Below, piece after piece: positions 47,508 to 53,919 of a stretch of 64,000 bases of DNA. The stretch comes from Thomasclavelia spiroformis. Lineage in GTDB: Bacteria; Bacillota_I; Bacilli_A; Erysipelotrichales; Coprobacillaceae. Positions within the stretch are counted from its first letter, which is position 1. Each line of letters begins with the position of its first letter. A program made the position numbers and the translations under genes. The stretch spans positions 59,528 to 123,527 of the forward strand of contig JACJKV010000003.1 of the NCBI GenBank assembly GCA_016901755.1, given 5' to 3'. Under the pieces are notes generated by a model that was not told where the DNA came from, made no database searches, and worked only from the letters and a program-made list of their open reading frames with translations.

Positions 47508-48957
47508 CTCCTATAAACATGGAACTGATCGTATGGATCTGCTCTGATATTTTTTCGGTAATGATGCTTTCCTGAGCAATCGGCTGTGTCTGGGGCTGCC
47601 TTGAAAGCACTTCTATCAGCTTTTCATCACCAAGATGACTGTTTTCACGTAAAATCTCTATGAAAGCTTTTGGTTTTTCCCTATAATATTTATCGAAGAC
47701 GGTCTCCAGTTCAGGATAGCTTTTCAGAGCTGCAGAATTTCTCAGCGATCCTGGCTTTTTGACAAACGTATGTAGATAATGACGGATATCTATGTACGTT
47801 TTTCCTTTTGTATACCTTCTTTTATGCTGGGCTGCTTTCTGGTTCCTGTAGTAGATCATGATTTCCAGGGGATAGATCTTGACCGTGACCATCCTGTCCA
47901 CGAGATCTTCCGGTACTGAGTAGACATTACTGTCTACATGTATGAAAGAACATCTGTCAACATGGCATTCAGTAACAACAGCAGTTTCATAGCGTGGACG
48001 ATACGGTGTCAGGTGCTTCTTTTCTTCCTCGATTCTGGAATCACTGTTGATATCCCTGAGTCTGTTCTGCAGATGTGCATCGGCATCTTCCAGGGAATCA
48101 AAGACATATTTAAGCGAAAAGACCTTGTTTCTGATCCACCTTACCGCACTTTCTACCGTTCCCTTTTCGTTGCCGCTGAAACAGTTGGTAACGTTGACTG
48201 AAAAGCCATAATAAAGTGACAGCCTGATCAGTTCCTGATTAAGCTGTTTTTCATTTCGGCCAATAAACCTGGCGACAACATTTCTCATATTGTCATAGAC
48301 GCCTTCTTTAAAACAGCCACCAAGCATATCGAAGAATCTGACATGCGAGTCAAGAAAAACATCCATTTTCATGCTGGGATAAAGATAGGCCCAGCGAAAG
48401 CCTGAAGCAGGAGCGGTGAGTACAGCAAGATATGCCTTGGTTCGTCTTCCACCAATGATCAGTTTGACTTCACCAAAGTCATATTCAAAACGGTCACAGT
48501 AGTCGTACTGCTGTCTGATGAAGACTTCCTTTTTTTCATCCCTGATTCTGTTGATCATGTTAGAAATGGTTGTCAGACCAATATCAAAGCCCATGTCAAC
48601 CAGCAGCTGATGGATCTGCTTTTTTGTCAGCTTCTGCTTATGATGAGGTCCAAGTAGAGCGGTCTTTCTTTTTTCATCTTCAAGGATCTTTCTGAGCGCC
48701 TGATCCATCTGTTCGTTGTATTTGAGATAGCCCCTGCTGGAAGTATCATATTTCGGCCTGTCCAGAAGCTTTTCAACGATTTCCCTGGTATCATGGTTAG
48801 AATCCTGACTGATCAGTTCCTTTTCACTTTCAAGATACTGCTTCCAGTATTTTCTGATCGTATTTCTGGAAATATGATATTCTGCTGCAATTTTTCTGTC
48901 TGACCATCCCTCCTTTTTCAGCTTAATGATAAAATACTTCTGCATCAATGTTTTCAC
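47488..48957 (-). CDS. istA: IS21 transposase IstA
   Basis: 489 aa. N-terminal HTH (WSDRKIAAEYHISRNTIRKYW), a second HTH (KQIHQLLVDMGFDIGLTTISN), and an RNase H-like catalytic core with Asp in EYDFGEVKL, Asp in VYDNMRNVV and Glu in KGTVESAVRWI. All three DDE residues are present, and the frame is full length, so the element may be active. Confidence 0.95.
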   Translation of the reverse strand: MKTLMQKYFIIKLKKEGWSDRKIAAEYHISRNTIRKYWKQYLESEKELISQDSNHDTREIVEKLLDRPKYDTSSRGYLKYNEQMDQALRKILEDEKRKTALLGPHHKQKLTKKQIHQLLVDMGFDIGLTTISNMINRIRDEKKEVFIRQQYDYCDRFEYDFGEVKLIIGGRRTKAYLAVLTAPASGFRWAYLYPSMKMDVFLDSHVRFFDMLGGCFKEGVYDNMRNVVARFIGRNEKQLNQELIRLSLYYGFSVNVTNCFSGNEKGTVESAVRWIRNKVFSLKYVFDSLEDADAHLQNRLRDINSDSRIEEEKKHLTPYRPRYETAVVTECHVDRCSFIHVDSNVYSVPEDLVDRMVTVKIYPLEIMIYYRNQKAAQHKRRYTKGKTYIDIRHYLHTFVKKPGSLRNSAALKSYPELETVFDKYYREKPKAFIEILRENSHLGDEKLIEVLSRQPQTQPIAQESIITEKISEQIHTISSMFIGGEDIVN

Positions 48958-49070
48958 ATCCTTTCAACTCCTTACCAGGACAAAGGTCCTGATATAAGGG
49001 TACAAAAAAACTGATCACTTTTCGATTGATTTTTCAATCTTTATGGATCAGTTTTAAATTAACATATACA

Positions 49071-49100
49071 AAAAAAAGCAGATTTCTAGAAGATATCTGC
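49071..49100 (-). terminator. Terminator after the 144-aa island gene
   Basis: Minus strand GCAGAT / ATCTGC hairpin followed by eight T. Adjacent to the IS21 right end. Confidence 0.7.
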
Positions 49101-49132
49101 TGCTTTTATAAATAAAATTAAAATATGAATTT

Positions 49133-49567
49133 TTATCTGCTGATTAGATCTTCTATTTTTTTTTCAATCTCTTCATCACTATAACCTTTGGCATACCAAT
49201 ATCCAATTAAAGAAAATTCAGAATTAGGATGAGTATTTTGGTATTCGATTTCTTCTTTTAATTTTATAATTTTCATTTTTGTGTTTTCAATTTCTTTGAT
49301 ATATTTATAATAGGATGCGTAAATTAAAAAACTATAAATAATTATTTTAATGACTATAAAAATAAATAAAATTGAAAAAAAAATAGCACCATAGTAATAT
49401 AAAATACCAAATATAATATCACAAAAGATGGTAATAAAAATATACTCTCCTATTCCATTTTCATAGAACATTTCTTGTATACATCCTATATATAACCATT
49501 TTTTGTTTTTTAATCTGTTTTCAAGTTTACAAAGTTTTTCTTCTTTTGTTGGAAATTTTGCTGACAT
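49133..49567 (-). CDS. Hypothetical two-helix membrane protein
   Basis: 144 aa from the ATG at 49567, which has AAGGAGG 8 nt upstream. A helical charged N-terminus, two hydrophobic segments (~44-62 and ~65-88), then a coiled-coil-like charged region and a C-terminal SHOCT-like motif (GYWYAKGYSDEEIEKKIEDLI). It is divergent to the alpha-CTD gene pair across a long inverted repeat. Confidence 0.65.
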   Translation of the reverse strand: MSAKFPTKEEKLCKLENRLKNKKWLYIGCIQEMFYENGIGEYIFITIFCDIIFGILYYYGAIFFSILFIFIVIKIIIYSFLIYASYYKYIKEIENTKMKIIKLKEEIEYQNTHPNSEFSLIGYWYAKGYSDEEIEKKIEDLISR

Positions 49568-49625
49568 ATGTTTGTCCTCCTTATATGTTGATGATATTAT
49601 ACATGAATATGAATCTGTACACTTC

Positions 49626-49680
49626 AGGGGGAAAATTATCAATATTGTTTTGTATCATGATATATTTATATTTTCCCCCT
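49626..49680. repeat. 11-bp inverted repeat in a divergent intergenic region
   Basis: AGGGGGAAAAT (49626-49636) and ATTTTCCCCCT (49670-49680) are perfect inverted copies 33 nt apart, in an otherwise very AT-rich gap. The right arm ends 24 nt before the -10 of the plus-strand transcript. Could be an operator or a hairpin-forming site. Confidence 0.6.
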
Positions 49681-49704
49681 TAATATGATTCAATGAAAAC
49701 AGTT

Positions 49705-49793
49705 TATAATGATAAGTGCTTAGTCAATGGAGCATAATGAGCATTGAACAGCGACGAAATGCGGCTGAATACATTTCGGGCAGCGCCAACGTC
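49705..49793 (+). promoter_or_regulatory. Promoter -10 and structured 5' leader element, copy 1
   Basis: TATAAT at 49705-49710, then a leader (49718-49793) with two hairpins. The first pairs TCAATG (49724-49729) with CATTGA (49742-49747). The second pairs CGAAATG (49755-49761) with CATTTCG (49772-49778), with the loop CGGCTGAATA and an extended GCG/CGC closing helix. A second copy lies at 53397-53470 with a compensatory change in the second hairpin. I do not recognise it as a known riboswitch class. Confidence 0.65.
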
Positions 49794-49818
49794 ATAAATA
49801 CGAGGAGGAAATATAAAG

Positions 49819-50364
49819 ATGGAACACGTTTGTTTTTCTAACGCAGTATATTTTAACTGTGGATGTTATCAAAAAGAAGATATAATTAATGATATTAGAA
49901 GTTATTTAGCTAATAAAAACATCTCTATCCAACATATTGAAAGTAGTATTGAAAGTAGTAATGAAAAGATAATTGTTTTTTTTGAAACATTCAATCAACA
50001 TGAAATAATAAATATTATAAAATATATAAAAAAAATATATCCTGTTCTTAATTGTCTTATTCTTTATTTTTGTCCAAAAGGACTTTTTGGATTTGATGTA
50101 GGAGCTATATGTTATAGTGAATCAAAAAATGTAATCATAGGAAAATATTTTGAATATTGTGCTAAAGAAACATACGAATTATCAGCTGATATACAACGTG
50201 TTTCATTAGAAGAGGTTGGTTATACATATAAATCTTATCAAAAAGATGATAAAACATATGGCTATTATCGATTAATAAATAAAGAAGACGAAAAAAAAGT
50301 TGATGAAAAGGAAAATGAATATAATAAAGCTTTAGCCAATCAATATATGTCGTTATGCTTATAA
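49819..50364 (+). CDS. Hypothetical protein, paralogue of the next gene without its C-terminal domain
   Basis: 181 aa. Not recognised. Shares with the next protein the order FNQHEI/VNQHKL, YFCPKGLFGFDVGAI / YFCPNGLLGFRVGSI, YELSADIQ / YEISAYIQ and a charged helical C-terminus ending YMSLCL / YGLLCL. The two therefore descend from one ancestor. GAGGAGG precedes the ATG. It is led by the structured leader copy 1. Confidence 0.65.
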   Translation: MEHVCFSNAVYFNCGCYQKEDIINDIRSYLANKNISIQHIESSIESSNEKIIVFFETFNQHEIINIIKYIKKIYPVLNCLILYFCPKGLFGFDVGAICYSESKNVIIGKYFEYCAKETYELSADIQRVSLEEVGYTYKSYQKDDKTYGYYRLINKEDEKKVDEKENEYNKALANQYMSLCL

Positions 50365-50410
50365 AGACATTTGAAAGATTATAATAAAAATATTTTTAAG
50401 GAGAATATAT

Positions 50411-51205
50411 ATGGTAAGGAAAATATATTTTGAAGAAAAATTAAAAAATAAACATTTTACGAATATGATAGTTGTTGAAGGAGGTTCATATGATGTTACT
50501 GGTGTTTTAGAAAGTGCTCGTTGTTATTTGAAAAATCTTCAAGTTTTTCGAATAGAAGAAGATATGAATAATAATCAATTCATTATTAAGTTTGGTATTG
50601 TTAATCAACATAAACTTAAAATAGCAGATTATCTTTTAAATAAATATCCTGAGATTAAAAATATTAAACATTATTTTTGTCCAAATGGATTGCTTGGATT
50701 TAGAGTTGGTTCAATAGAACTTGATCAAAAAAATAGAGAATTACATAAAATATGGATAGAAGATAATAGTTTACAAGCATACGAAATATCTGCATATATA
50801 CAAAATATACAGCTTGTGGAAAAAGGATATACTTTTAAACAAAATAATTATTATTTAATAAATGAAGAAGATAAAAAAAACAAAATTGAATTAGAAAAAG
50901 AATTTAATGAATGGTTAGCTGAATTTTATGGTTTATTATGTTTGAATAAGCAAAGAGAAGAATATTTTGAATATAATCCTTTATATGGTATGAGTAATGA
51001 TGTTTCTTTAGAAGGTGAGATAGAATGGGAGTTGGAATTGAGATTAGGTATACGTCTTTGTTTAGCGCGAGCTGGAATTCATACTGTCAAAGATCTTATT
51101 TCACTTACACCTGAAGAACTTCTCAATATAAGAAATATAAGTAATAAACGTCTTGACATAATTATTCAAACATTAGAAGCACATGGATTGCATTTAAAAA
51201 AATAA
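50411..51205 (+). CDS. Protein with a C-terminal RNA polymerase alpha-CTD-like domain
   Basis: 264 aa. Residues 1-~185 repeat the unknown domain of the upstream paralogue. The last ~55 residues (LRLGIRLCLARAGIHTVKDL, LTPEELLNIRNISNKRLD, LEAHGLHL) match the alpha-CTD helix-hairpin-helix fold of RpoA, which contacts UP-element DNA and activators. RpoA itself is ~310 aa with entirely different N-terminal domains, so this is not rpoA. Inferred role: DNA- or polymerase-binding regulator or a decoy. AAGGAG precedes the ATG. Confidence 0.75.
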   Translation: MVRKIYFEEKLKNKHFTNMIVVEGGSYDVTGVLESARCYLKNLQVFRIEEDMNNNQFIIKFGIVNQHKLKIADYLLNKYPEIKNIKHYFCPNGLLGFRVGSIELDQKNRELHKIWIEDNSLQAYEISAYIQNIQLVEKGYTFKQNNYYLINEEDKKNKIELEKEFNEWLAEFYGLLCLNKQREEYFEYNPLYGMSNDVSLEGEIEWELELRLGIRLCLARAGIHTVKDLISLTPEELLNIRNISNKRLDIIIQTLEAHGLHLKK

Positions 51206-51244
51206 GTTATTGTTAATGTGTATAAACACAAACAAGAATACTGA

Positions 51245-53272
51245 TTATTCAGTATTCTTGTTGCATTTATGTATATTTTGAATTTGCGCTATTTGATCAT
51301 AAAAATAACTTTCGCTAAATTGATATTTATTGAGTACTTGCAAACGATTAATAGATAATTTAAGACCACCTGAAATTTTTGTTTCTTCAATACATACTGG
51401 AATAATTTGTTTATCTTCACTTTTTGCATATCCAAGTTCATCTAAGCAATATTTTGATTGAATAAAATCATTTGATAAAAAGAAGATAAAATGTGAAGCG
51501 TTATCAATATGCGAAGCAATATTATCATTCCAACTAGAGCCAACATTAATTCCTTTGTCATACCAAAAACGATAACCTAGACGTGATAAATTATTAAGAA
51601 TATCCATGACCATATCTTGATTTTTATGACAGTAACTTATAAAAATATAAGGGTCATGACCTTCATAAGGTTCAAGGAAATTGTTTTTCTTTTTGATGAT
51701 TTCATTAATTTTTTTATCACATTTTTTTGCATCATATCCATTTTGTTTTGCTTTTTTATACCATTTGATAGCGAAATCTAAATTTTTATTTACGCCATAT
51801 CCATTTTCATAACAATATCCTGTCCAACCACATGCATTAGCATGATTCTTATCAGCAGCTTTTTTAAACCAAGAAAATGCTTGCTTATAATCTTTTTTGA
51901 CTCCATATCCGTGATAATAACAAATACCTAATTTTAACATAGCATTAATATTACCTAAATCGATGGCTTTATTATAGTAAGAGACTGCCTGAGTATAATT
52001 TTTTTCAACTCCGTACCCATTTTCATAACAATATCCAGTCCAATTACATGCATTAGCATGATTCTTATCAGCAGCTTTTTTAAACCAAGAAAATGCTATC
52101 CTATAATCTTTATTGACCCCATGTCCATAATAATAACAAATACCTAATTTTAACATAGCATTAATATTACCTAAATCGATGGCTTTATTATAGTAAGAGA
52201 CTGCCTGAGTATTATTTTTTTCAACTCCGTATCCATTTTTATAACAATCTCCCATCCAATTATATGCATTAGCATGATTCTTATCAGCAGCTTTTTTAAA
52301 CCAAGAAAATGCTTGTTTATAATCTTGTTTGACTCCATATCCATAATAATAACAAGTACCTAATTCAAACATAGCATCAATATTACCTAAATCGATGGCT
52401 TTATTGTAGTAAGTGACTGCTTTGGTATAATCCTTTTCAGTACCATATCCATTTTCATAACAATATCCTGTCCAATTATATGCACCAGCATGATTCTTAT
52501 CAGCAGCTTTTTTAAACCAAGAAAATGCTATCCTATAATCTTTATTGACCCCATGTCCATAATAATAACAAGTACCTAAATCAAACATAGCATCAATATT
52601 ACCTAAATTAATGGCTTTATTGTAGTAAGAGACTGCTTTGGTATAATCCTTTTCAGTACCATATCCATTTTTATAACAATCTCCCATCCAATTATATGCA
52701 TTAGCATGATTCTTATCAGCAGCTTTTTTAAACCAAGAAAATGCTTGATTATAATCCTTTTTGACTCCATATCCGTGATAATAACAAGCACCTAAATTTG
52801 ACATGGCTTCTATATTACCTAAATCAATAGCTTTATTATAGTAAGAGACTGCCTGAGTATAATTTTTTTCAACTCCGTACCCATTTTCATAACAATATCC
52901 AGTCCAATTACACGCATCAGCATGATTCTTATCAGCAGCTTTTTTAAGCCAAGAAAATGCTATCCTATAATCTTTATTGACCCCATGTCCATAATAATAA
53001 CAAGCACCTAAATCAAACATAGCATCAATATTACCTAAATTAATGGCTTTATTGTAGTAAGAGACTGCTTTGGTATAATCCTTTTCAGTACCATATCCAT
53101 TTTCATAACAATGTCCACTCCATTCACATGCATCAGCATGATTCTTATCAGCGGCTTGTTTAAACCAAAAAAAAGCCTCTTCATAATCCTTTTCATGATA
53201 ATAAACATATCCCTTTGCGAAGTCATAAGAGATATTGCTGGCATATTTTTTAATATTATCGAAAAGACCCAT
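51245..53272 (-). CDS. Sel1-repeat protein with C-terminal TIR domain
   Basis: 675 aa from the ATG at 53272 (GGAAG upstream); a longer frame to 53371 lacks a good start. Residues ~25-530 are about thirteen Sel1-type 36-residue helical repeats that fall into 72-residue higher-order units (AFSWFKKAADKNHANA...GYG...YNKAIDLGN). Residues ~541-660 form a TIR domain: YIFISYCHKNQD, WYDKGINVGSSW, and SKYCLDELGYA with the probable catalytic NADase Glu612. The Sel1 array likely senses a ligand or protein, and the TIR degrades NAD or makes a signal. Probable defence gene. Confidence 0.88.
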   Translation of the reverse strand: MGLFDNIKKYASNISYDFAKGYVYYHEKDYEEAFFWFKQAADKNHADACEWSGHCYENGYGTEKDYTKAVSYYNKAINLGNIDAMFDLGACYYYGHGVNKDYRIAFSWLKKAADKNHADACNWTGYCYENGYGVEKNYTQAVSYYNKAIDLGNIEAMSNLGACYYHGYGVKKDYNQAFSWFKKAADKNHANAYNWMGDCYKNGYGTEKDYTKAVSYYNKAINLGNIDAMFDLGTCYYYGHGVNKDYRIAFSWFKKAADKNHAGAYNWTGYCYENGYGTEKDYTKAVTYYNKAIDLGNIDAMFELGTCYYYGYGVKQDYKQAFSWFKKAADKNHANAYNWMGDCYKNGYGVEKNNTQAVSYYNKAIDLGNINAMLKLGICYYYGHGVNKDYRIAFSWFKKAADKNHANACNWTGYCYENGYGVEKNYTQAVSYYNKAIDLGNINAMLKLGICYYHGYGVKKDYKQAFSWFKKAADKNHANACGWTGYCYENGYGVNKNLDFAIKWYKKAKQNGYDAKKCDKKINEIIKKKNNFLEPYEGHDPYIFISYCHKNQDMVMDILNNLSRLGYRFWYDKGINVGSSWNDNIASHIDNASHFIFFLSNDFIQSKYCLDELGYAKSEDKQIIPVCIEETKISGGLKLSINRLQVLNKYQFSESYFYDQIAQIQNIHKCNKNTE
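51790..53200. repeat. 216-bp tandem repeats inside the Sel1-TIR gene
   Basis: Six 72-codon units plus a partial one repeat with high DNA similarity (for example the segments encoding AADKNHAN recur seven times). The unit length of 216 bp keeps the frame, so copy number can change by recombination without breaking the gene. Two unit subtypes alternate (GHGVNKDYR and GYGVKKDYK). Confidence 0.85.
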
Positions 53273-53372
53273 ATTTTTCTTCCTTTCATTAGAATGCTTA
53301 AATATATTGTAACATAATTTATCAAGACATTTAAGAAAGTGTCCCCCTAAAAATAGAGTAATTCTTTTCATA

Positions 53373-53470
53373 TATAATATAGTCGAAAATTAAATAGCTT
53401 AGTCAATGGAGCGTAATTAACATTGAACAGCGACAAAATGCGGCTAAATACATTTTGGGCAACGCCAACG
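53373..53470 (+). promoter_or_regulatory. Promoter -10 and structured 5' leader element, copy 2
   Basis: TATAAT at 53373-53378, then the leader (53397-53470), which is about 85 percent identical to copy 1 at 49718-49793. Hairpin 1 is TCAATG/CATTGA (53403-53408, 53421-53426). Hairpin 2 is CAAAATG/CATTTTG (53434-53440, 53451-53457): a G-C pair of copy 1 is an A-T pair here. The loop CGGCTAAATA and the downstream CGCCAACG are kept. No terminator follows, and the ~10-kb operon lies downstream. Confidence 0.65.
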
Positions 53471-53497
53471 TAATATAGAATATTGGAGGACATGAAC

Positions 53498-53794
53498 ATG
53501 AGTTTTGATATATTTGGAAATAGTGGAAGAAGAAAAGGAACTATTAGAAAAGAAAGAGGATTTTTTGGTGATACAAGTTATGTAACAAGAGATAATTATG
53601 GAAGAAAAAAATCAACAACAAGAAAGGAAACAGGATTTTTTGGCGATACAAGTTATGTAACAAGAGATAATTAAGGAAGAAAAAAATCAACAACAAGAAA
53701 AGAAACAGATTTTTTTGGAAATACAAGTTATGTGACTAGAGATCAATATGGAAGAAAGATAAATACAAAAAGAAAAAATAATGGATGGTTTTAA
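53498..53794 (+). pseudogene. Repeat-peptide gene with a premature stop
   Basis: From the ATG at 53498 (GGAGG 8 nt upstream) the frame encodes a basic protein of four ~25-residue repeats (GRKKSTTRKETGFFGDTSYV, then TRDNY). A TAA at 53672-53674 replaces the expected Tyr codon at the end of repeat 2. The frame then continues open and in register through repeats 3 and 4 to a second stop at 53792. So it makes either a 58-aa product or, by readthrough, 98 aa. Family not recognised. Confidence 0.65.
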
Positions 53795-53919
53795 TTGCTA
53801 AAAATTGAAAACATCAAAACGAGAAAGAAGGTGATATGGGATATAAACATTCATTGATTTTAACATAAATGGAATAGTTCTTATAGAAATGATATATTTA
53901 ATAAAAAGAGGGAAATCAA

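Larger units (their letters stand above)
46643..49064. mobile_element. IS21-family insertion sequence
   Basis: About 2.42 kb with istA and istB. The ends form imperfect terminal inverted repeats: left TGTCAATCTAAAAGTGAGCCA and right (reverse complement) TGTTAATTTAAAACTGATCCA, 17 of 21 identical. No convincing target-site duplication flanks it (left ...TATT, right TATAC...), which fits a deletion on one side. Its base composition is less AT-rich than the island around it. Confidence 0.88.

Noticed and set aside
46689..48201. Plus-strand frames within IS21
   Set aside because: They mirror istA and istB codons and have no ribosome sites.
51790..53200. Regular repeats that could suggest a CRISPR-like array
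   Set aside because: The 216-bp period is coding, in frame, and encodes Sel1 helices; no short palindromic repeats with unique spacers.
53483..53726. Repetitive minus-strand frame opposite the repeat-peptide gene
   Set aside because: A shadow of the plus-strand repeats; phenylalanine/leucine-rich and without a start signal.
53829..53869. Ten-codon frame MGYKHSLILT after GAAGGTG
   Set aside because: Very short, no repeats or conservation visible; likely chance or remnant.
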